Assembly: GCA_016928975.1 (NCBI GenBank)
Contig: JAFGJR010000250.1
Coordinates: forward strand, 1-53,014
Direction: 5' to 3'
From: Sedimentisphaerales bacterium
GTDB lineage: Bacteria; Planctomycetota; Phycisphaerae; Sedimentisphaerales; SG8-4
DNA length: 53,014 nucleotides
Below are positions 40,572 to 49,433 of the stretch, piece after piece (within the stretch, counting starts at the first letter, position 1; each line of letters starts with the position of its first letter). Made by a program: the position numbers and the translations under genes. The notes beneath the pieces are model-generated. The model was not told where the DNA came from. It worked only from the letters and a program-made list of their open reading frames with translations, and made no database searches.

Positions 40572-41132
40572 ATGGCCGGCCACGCAGAACAGATCGTTGA
40601 CGAATTGTTGGTCATGGAGTGCCAGGACGGCAGTGTCCGGGCCATGGACCGCCTGGTCGAACGCTGGCAGAAGCGTCTCTGGCGATACGCCTACCGGCTG
40701 ACGGGCGATCCAGAGGCCGCGTGGGACATTACGCAAGAGAGCTGGCTGGCGATCGTGCGAGGCATCCTGCATCTGGACGACCCGGCGCGTTTCCCGTCCT
40801 GGGCGTATCGGATCGTCACGAACAAAGCTCGCGACTGGATGGCCGGGGCGGTCAAAGCCAGACAGATGCCTGCCGGGCATGTGGGCAATGAGGCTGGGGT
40901 GAGCGGGGTGGACGACCGCGGGATTCATGACGATCTACACGCCCTGATGAGCCGGCTTTCGGAACCGAGCAGGACCGTGCTGACCCTCTGCTACCTGGAG
41001 GGCTTTGCCGTCGTGGAGATCGCGGCCATCCTGCGCGTCCCGCCGGGCACGGTGAAATCCCGGCTTCACTCGGCAAGGAAGGAATTGAAAACCCTGTGGA
41101 TACAGGAATCTGAGCAAAGGAGAGAACCATGA
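40572..41132 (+). CDS. ECF sigma factor, module 1
   Basis: The 186-residue protein has sigma region 2 (RLTGDPEAAWDITQESWLAI, then SWAYRIVTNKARDWM) and region 4 (LSEPSRTVLTLCYLEGFAVV and EIAAILRVPPGTVKSRLHSA). There is no region 3, so it is an ECF-type factor. The stop overlaps the start of a two-helix membrane protein by four bases. This pairing is common in planctomycetes and the partner is presumed to be its anti-sigma or sensor. An AGGAGG 25 bases upstream of the ATG is too far to serve it. Confidence 0.93.
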   Translation: MAGHAEQIVDELLVMECQDGSVRAMDRLVERWQKRLWRYAYRLTGDPEAAWDITQESWLAIVRGILHLDDPARFPSWAYRIVTNKARDWMAGAVKARQMPAGHVGNEAGVSGVDDRGIHDDLHALMSRLSEPSRTVLTLCYLEGFAVVEIAAILRVPPGTVKSRLHSARKELKTLWIQESEQRREP

Positions 41133-41491
41133 AGAGCGAAGAGATCAGAAAGATAGTCGACGACGTGTACGATGACTCCAGAGAAGACTCCATCCGCGCA
41201 ATGATCGGCGAGTTCTACAACCGGCGGATGCTCTCCACCGCGGTTGTCATCTGGATCGCGGGTCTGCTGCTTCTCGGGGGCAGCGTCTACAGTGCCATAC
41301 GATTCTTCGGCGTTGTCGAGACCAGGGACCAGATCATGTACGCCGCGATCTTCATCGTCTGCGCGTACATGCTCGGCCTGATGAAGATCTTCGCCTGGCA
41401 GATGATTCACAGAAACAGCATCAAGCGGGAGATCAAACGCGTGGAACTGCGGATCGCAGAGCTAGTCGGGTCGATGAATAAGACCGCCTGA
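41129..41491 (+). CDS. DUF6768-like membrane partner of ECF sigma 1
   Basis: The 120-residue protein has a charged N-terminus (MKSEEIRKIVDDVYDDSRED, then SIRAMIGEFYNRRM), two membrane helices (about 37-58 and 68-90) and a cytoplasmic C-terminal helix (HRNSIKREIKRVELRIAELV). This layout is that of DUF6768 proteins encoded with ECF sigma factors. It lacks a zinc H-x3-C-x2-C anti-sigma motif. The four-base overlap with the sigma gene supports a functional pair. Anti-sigma activity is inferred. Confidence 0.8.
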   Translation: MKSEEIRKIVDDVYDDSREDSIRAMIGEFYNRRMLSTAVVIWIAGLLLLGGSVYSAIRFFGVVETRDQIMYAAIFIVCAYMLGLMKIFAWQMIHRNSIKREIKRVELRIAELVGSMNKTA

Positions 41492-41571
41492 TTCTCGCCC
41501 TGTCAGCGATGCGGAATCGCCGACCTTGCCACATTTGCGAGATCCGTGTGCAGTATTGCCGATGTGTGATC

Positions 41572-41600
41572 GTGACGTCGACGTGCTCCTGTGGTAGGAT
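41572..41600 (+). promoter_or_regulatory. Candidate promoter of the YdjC-type deacetylase
   Basis: GTGACG, a 17-base spacer and TAGGAT, 80 bases upstream of the ATG. The -35 is a moderate match only. Confidence 0.3.
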
Positions 41601-41680
41601 ACATCCCGGACCGATGGAAGGCTGCCGTTCTGCACGCGCGGCAAGCGAACAATCCGGGCTCTGGATAGAAGGAGAACTCG

Positions 41681-42664
41681 ATGTCGCTGAGGAAGATACT
41701 CTGGACCGTTCTGGTTCTGGCGTCCATGACGATGAAGCTGGTCTCGGGGGCCGAGGGAGTCACGTATGCCGAGCGGCTGGGCTGGCCTGCCGGCACGCGG
41801 GTTGTCCTCTTCCACGTGGATGACGCGGGCATGTCGTACGACTCGAACCGAGGGGCGATCCTCGCCCTGGAAGGCGGCATCGCGACGTCCGCCAGTGTCA
41901 TGATGCCGTGCCCGTGGGTGCCGCAGTTCGCCGCATATCTCAAGGAGCATCCGGAGGTGGACGCGGGCCTTCATCTGACGCTCAATGCCGAATGGAAGGA
42001 TTACCGCTGGGGTCCCGTCGCCGGCAAGCCGGCGGTCCCTGGTCTCGTGGATGAGCAGGGCTGCCTCTGGGATGATGTGGCCGACGTGGCTCGTCACGCC
42101 TCCGCGCAGGAGTTCGAGACGGAAATCCGCGCCCAGATCGACAAGGCCCTGACCATGGGCTTGCATCCAACCCACCTGGATACGCACATGGGCACGTGCT
42201 TCCAGCAGCCGTTCACGGAGCGGTACATACGAGTGGGCATCGAGCTGGGCATTCCGATCCTGGTGATCGGCGGACACATGCAGTACCTCAGCGCCGAATA
42301 CGGCCAGTTCAAGCCGCTGATCCAATTGTTGGCGGAGGGGGTCTGGAAGGCGGGACTGCCCGTGATCGACGACCTCGTGACCCAGCCGACAAAAGGCCCG
42401 GCGTACGAGCAGAGGAAGCAGGAACTGTTCAGACTGCTCCGTGACATGAAACCGGGCGTCACGCAGATCATCGTGCATTGCACCGCGCCGACGGAGGTCT
42501 TCCGGCATATCTCCGGTTCAGGCCCGGCTCGGGAGGCGGAGCTTCGACTCATGACGGATCCCGAGGTGCGGACATTCATCGCGGATCAGGGCATCGTCCT
42601 GACGACCTGGCGCGAGCTCAAACAGCGTCGCGACGCAGCAGACGGCGCCAGTTGTCAGCCATGA
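41681..42664 (+). CDS. Exported YdjC/ChbG-type carbohydrate deacetylase
   Basis: This 327-residue protein has a signal sequence (to about residue 24) and a YdjC/ChbG fold: TRVVLFHVDDAGMSYDSNRG (metal-binding Asp pair), VDAGLHLTLNAEW, LHPTHLDTHMGTCF with the two further histidine ligands, and QIIVHCTAPTEV. Members remove acetyl groups from chito-oligosaccharides or related amino sugars. AGGAG precedes the ATG. Export suggests it acts on extracytoplasmic sugars. It lies between ECF modules 1 and 2 and could be a target of either, which is untested. Confidence 0.85.
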   Translation: MSLRKILWTVLVLASMTMKLVSGAEGVTYAERLGWPAGTRVVLFHVDDAGMSYDSNRGAILALEGGIATSASVMMPCPWVPQFAAYLKEHPEVDAGLHLTLNAEWKDYRWGPVAGKPAVPGLVDEQGCLWDDVADVARHASAQEFETEIRAQIDKALTMGLHPTHLDTHMGTCFQQPFTERYIRVGIELGIPILVIGGHMQYLSAEYGQFKPLIQLLAEGVWKAGLPVIDDLVTQPTKGPAYEQRKQELFRLLRDMKPGVTQIIVHCTAPTEVFRHISGSGPAREAELRLMTDPEVRTFIADQGIVLTTWRELKQRRDAADGASCQP

Positions 42665-42900
42665 CTCCTGTTCCGCCAGGTGCACGCTGCGGACGGCTGT
42701 GAACGACTCCTCGGGCGGCGCTGTCTTGAGCAGGTAGCGCTTCCACCCCTGCGTTGTGCATCTTCCTGGACATCCGGGGCTCGTCGAACGTCGATGGTGC
42801 GATAATACGGATGCCCGGCAGGTAGAGTCCTTCGGCCGTGCGGCGTGTCTCGCGCAACGACGCCTGGCATCACCCCAGGACCATCGAAGAAGCCCAGAAG
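42661..42900 (-). pseudogene. Frameshifted remnant of a response-regulator receiver domain
   Basis: One minus-strand frame reads LPGIRIIAPSTFDEPRMSRK followed by MHNAG. After a shift the next frame reads KRYLLKTAPPEESFTAVRSV. Together these are the alpha4-beta5-alpha5 part of a CheY-like receiver, including the conserved K-T. Stops and frame changes remove the phospho-acceptor half and there is no output domain. The remnant fills the gap between the deacetylase and phosphodiesterase genes. Confidence 0.65.
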
Positions 42901-42925
42901 CATCGCTGCTCGTTCCTGACCGTGT

Positions 42926-43393
42926 TCACGCGGGGATCTCAATCAGCTCCGGTCGGATGCCGTCCGGCCGTATGTGCAGCAGGGCCATGCTGACGGGGAG
43001 ACTGAACCGCCGGGGGCCGGCGCTGCCCGGGTTGAGGTACAGGACGCCGTCGACGTACTCCACATGCGGCCTGTGCGAATGGCCACAGACCACGACATTC
43101 GTTCCAACCGGCAGCGCGTGCGCATTGAGCCTGCTCCTGTCGTGAATCACGTAGATTCCCCGGCCGTCCACATCCAGGTATTCCACCTCGTCCAACTTCT
43201 GTGCCCAGCTTGCCCGATCCATGTTCCCGCGCACAGCCACCACCGGGGCGATCTCACGAAGGTTCGCCAGAACACCGGGGTCGTCCACGTCGCCTGCATG
43301 GATGATCCGTTCGCAGCCGCGCAGCCTGTCCTTCACCGGCTCCCTGAGCAATCCGTGCGTATCTGAGAGAACGCCGATGCATCGTGTCGCCAT
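42926..43393 (-). CDS. YfcE/MJ0936-type phosphodiesterase
   Basis: From MATRCIGVLSDTHGLLREPV the protein is 155 residues, with the calcineurin-like metal motifs SDTHG (10-14), IHAGDVDDP, VRGNMD, VCGHSHRPH and LNPGSAG. Such enzymes are small manganese-dependent phosphodiesterases. The frame is open upstream to 43504 but the SDTHG motif fixes the start close to the N-terminus. It is convergent with the deacetylase and divergent from the DUF4185 gene. Confidence 0.92.
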   Translation of the reverse strand: MATRCIGVLSDTHGLLREPVKDRLRGCERIIHAGDVDDPGVLANLREIAPVVAVRGNMDRASWAQKLDEVEYLDVDGRGIYVIHDRSRLNAHALPVGTNVVVCGHSHRPHVEYVDGVLYLNPGSAGPRRFSLPVSMALLHIRPDGIRPELIEIPA

Positions 43394-43519
43394 TGGTCGA
43401 GAGACTCCAAGCCCAGGGTGGAAACGTCCGGTCATTATAACCCATGTCGCATGGGAATCATCTCCAACCTGCAAGGCAACTTCACTCCTGAACCGGTCCC
43501 TCATTCATGACTCATCTTG

Positions 43520-43548
43520 GTGACTTCAGTCGCCCGATTTGGTATAAT
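43520..43548 (+). promoter_or_regulatory. Candidate promoter of the DUF4185 gene
   Basis: A consensus TATAAT (43543-43548) is preceded by a weak GTGACT at 17 bases spacing. It lies 68 bases before the ATG. Confidence 0.45.
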
Positions 43549-43616
43549 CCGGATTGGCGGTCCTGGCCGACCGGGTGTCTCGGTGAAGGGCTGGTGTTGG
43601 ATGAGGAGGTACGACC

Positions 43617-45233
43617 ATGTGCATGTTCCTTGCCGCGATCCAGAGCTTGACGTTATGTCTTCTGTCCGCGCCGCAGGCTGCCCCGCAGTTCCTGGCCGGC
43701 ACCACTCGGGTGATCGCCCAGGTCACCGGTGACTACGATACCTACCTGTTGCGGCAGACCCTCAGCAAGACACAGACGCGGGCCTCGGTCATCGGCACGG
43801 ACCTGGGCAGCTCGTTCGAGCACGACGGCAAGCTGTGCTTGCTGTTCGGCGATACCCAGGGCGGCATACGCCAGGATGCAGACTCATTCGCCTGGTCCGA
43901 TTCCACCGACCCGCAACACTTGGTGCTCGATTTCCCCACGGATGCCCGGGGCCAGTTTGTGCCCATCACGATTCCGGGGATTCCGCAAGGTTCCATGTGC
44001 GTGCCCAGCGGAGGCATCTCCTTGAACGGCCGCATGTACATCGTCTACGGCACCGACTGGTACAATCCGAACGGCAGCATCGACAGCAACGGGAATCTCG
44101 AGCGTTCCGTGCTTGCCCGCTCCGACGATCGCGGGCTGACCTGGCGGGTGATCTACGAGCTGGCCAAGGCCCGCGACCATGACATGGACCCGGTGAGGTT
44201 CGTCAACGTATGCCCTCGCCGCATCGCGGCCGGCTCTTGCGAGGGCCTTCCCTTCCTGGACCGTGACATGGTGTTGCTCTGGGGCAGCGGCGCGTATCGC
44301 AAGAGCGATCTCTACCTGGCGTGCGTGCCCGTCGCTCAGATCGAGGACAAAGCCGCCATTCGCTACTTCGCCGGACTGAGTCGCACGGGCCGGCCGGTCT
44401 GGGAAGCCGACTCCACCGCCGCCGCTCCGCTGTTCTTCGACAATCGCATTGGCGAGCTTTCCGTCGCCCGGATCGAGCCCATCCGCCGGTGGGTCTTGCT
44501 CTACAACGCTGGTCTCCAGGGGGTGTGTCTGCGCATGGCGGAGCAGCCCTGGGGGCCCTGGACGCCGGCGAGCTACGTGCTCGACAGGGACTTCATGACC
44601 GAGCAGGACTGGGCGGGGGCCTATGGGCCGTACATAGTCGAGCGATTCACCAGCGGCGACCCGAACCGATGCACGATCCGGTACATGATGTCCGCGTGGA
44701 ATCCCTACCAGGCCTTCCTCCTACAGTCTGACTTGGGCCGGCCTGTTGCGCCGCCGGCGCATCTGGAAACGGTTTGTCTCATGCCCGCCGATGAGGATTG
44801 GCACACAAGTTCCCAGGATGTGTTCCGGTCCTTCGAGCGGCGGGGCTGGCCCTACGTGACGACCTACGCACAAGGCGGCGACGCGGCCAAAGGACTGACC
44901 TGGACGTGGCTGCCGCAGGACACGAACAACGTGAATCTGGAGTTCCGGCTGCACGGCGGCCACGGCGAAGTCCTGCTCGTCGAAGGCGATGCTCCAATCC
45001 CCACGCAAGGCGATCCCGCCATCCTGTACCCGTTGATCCGCGGGGGGCAGTACGGCCCGGTTCTGCACCGGGCCAAGGGCCGAGACAGCAACGAGACGGA
45101 GGTCACCGTATTGTGGGACCTGTCCGGCTGCAACGACCGCTGGCTGAAGGTCCTCATAATCGATTGGCTGACCGAGCCCTGGGGCTTCCTCAGCGTCTCC
45201 CAGATGCGCCTGCTCCGCGCTGCGTTGCCGTGA
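43617..45233 (+). CDS. Exported DUF4185 domain protein
   Basis: The 538-residue protein has a hydrophobic N-terminus consistent with a signal peptide (to about residue 22). SVIGTDLGSSFEHDGKLCLL, FGDTQGG, SMCVPSGGISLNGRMYIVYG, LARSDDRGLTWRVIYE and LFFDNRIGELSVARIEPIRR show the repeated blades of a five-bladed propeller. DUF4185 proteins resemble glycoside hydrolase propellers of the GH43/GH117 kind. No catalytic assignment is safe. It has its own promoter and no close operon partner; export and fold suggest a role in polysaccharide use. Confidence 0.75.
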   Translation: MCMFLAAIQSLTLCLLSAPQAAPQFLAGTTRVIAQVTGDYDTYLLRQTLSKTQTRASVIGTDLGSSFEHDGKLCLLFGDTQGGIRQDADSFAWSDSTDPQHLVLDFPTDARGQFVPITIPGIPQGSMCVPSGGISLNGRMYIVYGTDWYNPNGSIDSNGNLERSVLARSDDRGLTWRVIYELAKARDHDMDPVRFVNVCPRRIAAGSCEGLPFLDRDMVLLWGSGAYRKSDLYLACVPVAQIEDKAAIRYFAGLSRTGRPVWEADSTAAAPLFFDNRIGELSVARIEPIRRWVLLYNAGLQGVCLRMAEQPWGPWTPASYVLDRDFMTEQDWAGAYGPYIVERFTSGDPNRCTIRYMMSAWNPYQAFLLQSDLGRPVAPPAHLETVCLMPADEDWHTSSQDVFRSFERRGWPYVTTYAQGGDAAKGLTWTWLPQDTNNVNLEFRLHGGHGEVLLVEGDAPIPTQGDPAILYPLIRGGQYGPVLHRAKGRDSNETEVTVLWDLSGCNDRWLKVLIIDWLTEPWGFLSVSQMRLLRAALP

Positions 45234-45339
45234 GACCGTCGCAGACGGCAGAATAGGGGGGATTCCCTGTAAACGCGGCGGCGGGTAAGGGCCTTCATAA
45301 TAGTAGAGATCTCAAGTTGCATGCAGCTCGGACGCCGTG

Positions 45340-45369
45340 TTTACACTTGTGCGGGCGGGTCGCTATGAT
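45340..45369 (+). promoter_or_regulatory. Promoter of ECF module 2
   Basis: TTTACA, an 18-base spacer and TATGAT, 47 bases before the sigma gene ATG. This is a sigma70-type promoter rather than an ECF-type one. Confidence 0.55.
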
Positions 45370-45416
45370 CAGGTGCAGCATGTCTACGTGAGCGTAGTCA
45401 TGGCGTCCGTTCAGGA

Positions 45417-45965
45417 ATGTTTCTGTTGCCGGGTAGTACGACAGTGTCGGATCGAGACTTTGAAAACTTGGTGAACGAGCACGGCGGTCGAGTCCTTCGC
45501 ACGGCCATGCGAGTCCTGCGCGACGCCAGCCTGGCACACGATGTGCACCAGGAGGTTTTCCTGGCCATCTGGCGGCGCTGGCACAAGTACGATGGCCAGG
45601 TGAACTGGACGGCGTACCTGTATCGTGCCACCGTGCGAAAGGCCCTGGACCTGGCCCGGCGTCGAGCTCGACATGGCATGCCGGTCGGGACCGTAGAGAC
45701 GCAGGATTCTGCGTCTCTACACGCGGTCACTACGAACGGCCCTGACGGCGCCTTGGCGGCCGATGAGTTGGAGCAACGGTTGGCATCCGTTCTGGCCCGG
45801 CTGCCTCGGCGCGAGGCGGACGCGTTCATCCTGTCTCGGTTGGAACGATTGGAGACGGCGGAGATCGCCGGAATCATGGGCTGTGCGGAGTCTACCGTAC
45901 GCGTCCATCTGCACCGTGCAGTGGCCAAGCTGGCCTGCCAACTCCGCGAGTACCTGGATCAATGA
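45417..45965 (+). CDS. ECF sigma factor, module 2
   Basis: The 182-residue protein has region 2 (VLRDASLAHDVHQEVFLAIW, then WTAYLYRATVRKALDLARRR) and region 4 (LPRREADAFILSRLERLETA and EIAGIMGCAESTVRVHLHRA). AGGA lies directly before the ATG; a GTG nine codons later (SDRDFENLVNEHG) is an alternative start. The gene is followed 12 bases downstream by a zinc-finger anti-sigma protein on the same strand, giving a complete sigma/anti-sigma pair. Confidence 0.93.
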   Translation: MFLLPGSTTVSDRDFENLVNEHGGRVLRTAMRVLRDASLAHDVHQEVFLAIWRRWHKYDGQVNWTAYLYRATVRKALDLARRRARHGMPVGTVETQDSASLHAVTTNGPDGALAADELEQRLASVLARLPRREADAFILSRLERLETAEIAGIMGCAESTVRVHLHRAVAKLACQLREYLDQ

Positions 45966-45977
45966 AGAAGGTGAGCG

Positions 45978-47297
45978 ATGAGTTCCCATAATGTGACTGA
46001 TGAGCAGCTCGTTCAATTCGTGCTTGGGGACTTGCCTCCTCAGAGGGTCCACGAGATCGAAGCGCACCTGGGGCAGTGCGAGCCATGCCGGCAGGCGGTC
46101 AGGCGGCTTCAGTCGCTGCTCGACTGTGCCGGCCGTATAGGCAGCATACCGGAGGATGAACACATCGTGCAGTCAACGAATCGAGAGGTTCTACTGGCTG
46201 CGAGAATGCAGGATAAAGACCAATCGCGCCATGGGGTTCGATCCGTGGTGCTTCTCGGGAGAACGATCATGAGCAATCGGATAGCGAAACTGGCGGTGGC
46301 AGCCGTGGTCTGCCTGGCCGCGATCGCAGGTCTGAGCACATTCACGGGCGGCGCCGGTAGGGTTTACGCTCGCGCAATCAGCCAGTTGCACAAGGCGCAG
46401 ACTCTGACCTACAGCATCATCACGAAGACGGGCATGGAGGACATGCCTACAGTGCGCATGGACATTGCCTTCAAGAGCGTCGGAGACACGGGCTTCCTTC
46501 GTACGGCCACCCACGATGGTTATATCACCGTGGCACAAGCCACAGGCAACGGAATGAAGGGGCTTACCATCGTCCCGGTCGCGAAGAACTTCGTGAGATT
46601 CGAACTGGAGAACGTCCCGGACGACCCTGCCAAGGACCCGTGGGCCATGATCGACACGCTTCGGGCCCTGCCGGAACAGGCAGATGAAGTGCTGGGACGC
46701 AGAGAGGTGGACGGACGGCCGCTCGATGGCTTCCGCGTCCGCGAAGCGGATCTGGTGACAACGGTATGGATCGACCCGGCAACGGGGCGTCTCACCCGCG
46801 TGGAGCTGGAGGTCCCCAGTGCGCCTGGGATGAATGTGATCATGAGTGACTTCCAGCTTGACATACCGTTAGAGGACTCGTTCTTCAGTCTCGAGGCGCC
46901 GGAGGGATATGTGCAGCTCGAGATCCAGGAGGACGCTGGCAGGGTTGGCGAGCAGGATTTCATCGAGTTCCTGCGTGCCTGGTCACAATGGACGGTGGAC
47001 GGAACGTTCCCGCCAATGGTGACCGGAACGGAGATCGCCAAAGTGATCATTCAGATGGCTCAGGAAGGCAAGTTCAAGCCGGGCTGGGACTTCGGCCGTC
47101 AACAAGTGATGTATCGCGGGCTGGCCTTCATCGGGACCCTGCGAGCGGGCATGTGGCGCTACGCCGGCCAGAACGTCCCCTTCGGCGACCCGGCCGTGCC
47201 GATCTTCTGGTATCAGTCCCAGGGCTCCCCTACGTGGCGAGTCATCCACGCCGACCTGCACGTTGTGGACACGGCCCCGGAGAACCTGCCGAAATAG
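45978..47297 (+). CDS. ZAS-type anti-sigma factor with exported C-terminal domain
   Basis: The 439-residue protein has a cytoplasmic N-terminal zinc anti-sigma domain (LPPQRVHEIEAHLGQCEPCR, H-x3-C-x2-C), one membrane helix (about 105-122, AVAAVVCLAAIAGLSTF), and a large extracytoplasmic part starting AISQLHKAQTLTYSIITKTG. That part looks like a LolA/LolB- or MucB-like half-barrel. A tail (FLRAWSQWTVDGTFPPMVTG) resembles the end of other planctomycete sigma-partner proteins. It would sequester the module 2 sigma factor and sense an envelope signal. A terminator follows the stop. Confidence 0.85.
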   Translation: MSSHNVTDEQLVQFVLGDLPPQRVHEIEAHLGQCEPCRQAVRRLQSLLDCAGRIGSIPEDEHIVQSTNREVLLAARMQDKDQSRHGVRSVVLLGRTIMSNRIAKLAVAAVVCLAAIAGLSTFTGGAGRVYARAISQLHKAQTLTYSIITKTGMEDMPTVRMDIAFKSVGDTGFLRTATHDGYITVAQATGNGMKGLTIVPVAKNFVRFELENVPDDPAKDPWAMIDTLRALPEQADEVLGRREVDGRPLDGFRVREADLVTTVWIDPATGRLTRVELEVPSAPGMNVIMSDFQLDIPLEDSFFSLEAPEGYVQLEIQEDAGRVGEQDFIEFLRAWSQWTVDGTFPPMVTGTEIAKVIIQMAQEGKFKPGWDFGRQQVMYRGLAFIGTLRAGMWRYAGQNVPFGDPAVPIFWYQSQGSPTWRVIHADLHVVDTAPENLPK

Positions 47298-47325
47298 ACC
47301 TCCCGTTGGCCTTGACAACGCACAG

Positions 47326-47353
47326 AGCCGGGCCCCCGCGCCCGGCTTTCTCG
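47326..47353 (+). terminator. Intrinsic terminator after ECF module 2
   Basis: AGCCGGG, an eight-base loop and CCCGGCT form a GC-rich stem followed by TTCTCG, 29 bases after the anti-sigma stop. The T-tract is short. Confidence 0.6.
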
Positions 47354-47515
47354 TGTGTATGCTCCGTCTGGTGTCCTGGGTGAAATGGTGATACAATTGG
47401 CCGACGTATGGCCAGCAAGAAGAAGACTACCGAACATCCCCTGACCAACCATGCCGAAGAAGAAATGCGTCGCCGGTGGCTGCGAGCTACGGGATGTGCC
47501 CAGATCGGGCCCGTG

Positions 47516-48742
47516 TCACGGACCCATGCCGATGTCGCGAATGCGCCAGCGGCCCTTGGAGTACTGGCTCACGTGCGTCCTGAGAGGCATCAGTGTCTTC
47601 TGTCCGTTCTCTTCGCACTCCACCTCGCTGGGCACGAACAGGCCTCGTAGCGGCTCTTCCGCGCGGATGGGCGGCCCGATGGAGACCACGTGCAGGATGC
47701 TCCTTCTGCCGAGGACCCTGGCAAGGCTTTCCGGCTCGCGTGCGGCCGTGTAGCCGTAGATCTGTGCGGCCCTGTCGTAGTCCCTGGCCGTCCAGGCATC
47801 GAGGAACTTGCGCACGAGCTCGACCGCAACCTCCTCATCGGAGAGCGGTCCCTGCTCGATGCCCATGGCGATCCCCGTCGTGTCCGACCAGTTCGCATCG
47901 GCGGGAGCCTCGGCCCGGAGATCGAACGTCCTGGGATCGAAGGGACGGTTGTAATCGATGTACTCCCAGGTCCCCTTGCTTACGTAGCGGCCCTCAAGGA
48001 ACGCCTCGACGTCCGTGCTCACGATCAGCTTCGTCAGAGGATCGATGTGATAGAATTCACGCATGCGGGGTTGCATCTTGCCGATCAGGTAGGTATTGGG
48101 ATCGTACTCGACGGTGACGGTGATCGGGTCCGCGCCCGCCTGCGGCTGGGCGATGTTGATTTGGATGCCGTTTTGCATCCCACGTGCCTGAAGATAGGCG
48201 ATGGCTTGACGCGGATCGTGCCGCTGGACGAAGTAGAGGACCTTCTCCGTGTACTCATCATCCCTGAATACCCACATGTTACCGTTGTCCCGGTTCCAGT
48301 ACTGGGTCGCCTCCCGGCTCCAGACCATGACGGAGTTCTGATCGTAGAAGTTGACTCGTACGTTGCGGATCGCGTCGCAAGGGTCATACTCGATCCACGC
48401 CTCTCGGGCCGGCTCTTTCGGGCGAGCGACGAATTGGAAGTGAAAATACCGGATCTTGTTGACGGCATCGGCGGTTTGTGCCAGGGCATATGCAGAGCCT
48501 GTCGTCCGATCAATCATCGCGATCCAGACGGCCGCCACAATCAGCAGCAACGCGACAAACGCCACTCTGGGCAGCCTGGCCACAGCTTCTCCGCCGAGGC
48601 CAAGCCTCACCAATACGCCGCGACTCGCCATGCGACGCCGCCATGTCTCATCCAGGTGAGCGAGAATCTCCCGACGGACGGAAGCGCTGCTCCTGTATCG
48701 CACGTTGGCAATGTGTTCCTCTATTCTCTCGTCCCGTTTCAT
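47516..48742 (-). CDS. Membrane-anchored partner of ECF sigma 3
   Basis: The 408-residue protein has a cytoplasmic N-terminus (MKRDERIEEHIANVRYRSSA), one membrane helix (about 60-75, AFVALLLIVAAVWIAM), and an extracytoplasmic region beginning TADAVNKIRYFHFQFVARPK. The end (VELVRKFLDAWTARDYDRAA through YSKGRWRIRDIGMG) looks like an NTF2/SnoaL-type domain. There is no zinc H-x3-C-x2-C motif. It overlaps the upstream sigma gene by four bases. By position it is the anti-sigma or sensor for that factor; activity is inferred. Confidence 0.75.
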   Translation of the reverse strand: MKRDERIEEHIANVRYRSSASVRREILAHLDETWRRRMASRGVLVRLGLGGEAVARLPRVAFVALLLIVAAVWIAMIDRTTGSAYALAQTADAVNKIRYFHFQFVARPKEPAREAWIEYDPCDAIRNVRVNFYDQNSVMVWSREATQYWNRDNGNMWVFRDDEYTEKVLYFVQRHDPRQAIAYLQARGMQNGIQINIAQPQAGADPITVTVEYDPNTYLIGKMQPRMREFYHIDPLTKLIVSTDVEAFLEGRYVSKGTWEYIDYNRPFDPRTFDLRAEAPADANWSDTTGIAMGIEQGPLSDEEVAVELVRKFLDAWTARDYDRAAQIYGYTAAREPESLARVLGRRSILHVVSIGPPIRAEEPLRGLFVPSEVECEENGQKTLMPLRTHVSQYSKGRWRIRDIGMGP

Positions 48743-49278
48743 GTCTGGCTCTCTCCATTGAGTGCCGCTTTCACGTTGCTCAGTCCGTAACGATACCGGC
48801 TCTGCACCGTCCCCAGAGAGACATTCAGAGCCCGGGCCATGGCCCGGAAGGTCAACCCGGCGTGGACGTGCAGCGTGATCACCTCCCGCTGCTCGTAAGG
48901 CAATCGCGCCAATGCGTCCACGAGACGATGGACCTGCTCGTTGTGAGTCACGAGTTCGAGTGTCTCGGGGGCCTCGGACGGCGGCGTCGGACCATTGGGG
49001 TCTGCAAGAGGCCGGTTTCGTCTTCGCAGCATGTCCCGGCTCTTGTTGGCGACGCAGACGGCCAGGAAGTTGCGGAGGCTGCTGCGGAGCGTGATCTTGT
49101 CGAGCGATTCAACGATGGATGCGAACACCTCCTGCACCGCGTCCTCCGCATCGCTGGCGTTGCTCAGCAGATTCATTGCCACCGTGAGCAACGTGTCGAC
49201 GTGTCTCTCATAGAGCAGGTCGAACGCCTTGCGGTCGCCACGCTTCGATCTCCACAGGAGTATCGGATCGTCCAGCAT
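48739..49278 (-). CDS. ECF sigma factor, module 3
   Basis: From MLDDPILLWRSKRGDRKAFD the protein is 179 residues with region 2 (NASDAEDAVQEVFASIVESL, then SSLRNFLAVCVANKSRDMLR) and region 4 (LPYEQREVITLHVHAGLTFR and AMARALNVSLGTVQSRYRYG). AGGAAGG just upstream of this ATG favours it over in-frame starts at 49437 and 49362. The stop overlaps the start of the membrane partner by four bases. Confidence 0.92.
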   Translation of the reverse strand: MLDDPILLWRSKRGDRKAFDLLYERHVDTLLTVAMNLLSNASDAEDAVQEVFASIVESLDKITLRSSLRNFLAVCVANKSRDMLRRRNRPLADPNGPTPPSEAPETLELVTHNEQVHRLVDALARLPYEQREVITLHVHAGLTFRAMARALNVSLGTVQSRYRYGLSNVKAALNGESQT

Positions 49279-49433
49279 CGCCTTCCTGTCGCCAAATCTT
49301 CGGATACCGTACCCACTCTTGAGACGAACGAGCCAGCCCGTTGCACTCGTCCAAAATGGCATCTTACCGTAAGGGGTGGTTGCGCAGGAAGGAGGCGGTT
49401 CGGCCGCGATAGGGAGGCGCAAGCCGACTACGA

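Noticed and set aside
47408..47650. Plus-strand frame starting MASKKKTTEHPLTNHAEEEM
   Set aside because: The first 25 residues look protein-like and TACAAT lies ten bases upstream, but from 47516 the frame is antisense to the sigma 3 partner gene. At best it is a truncated remnant.
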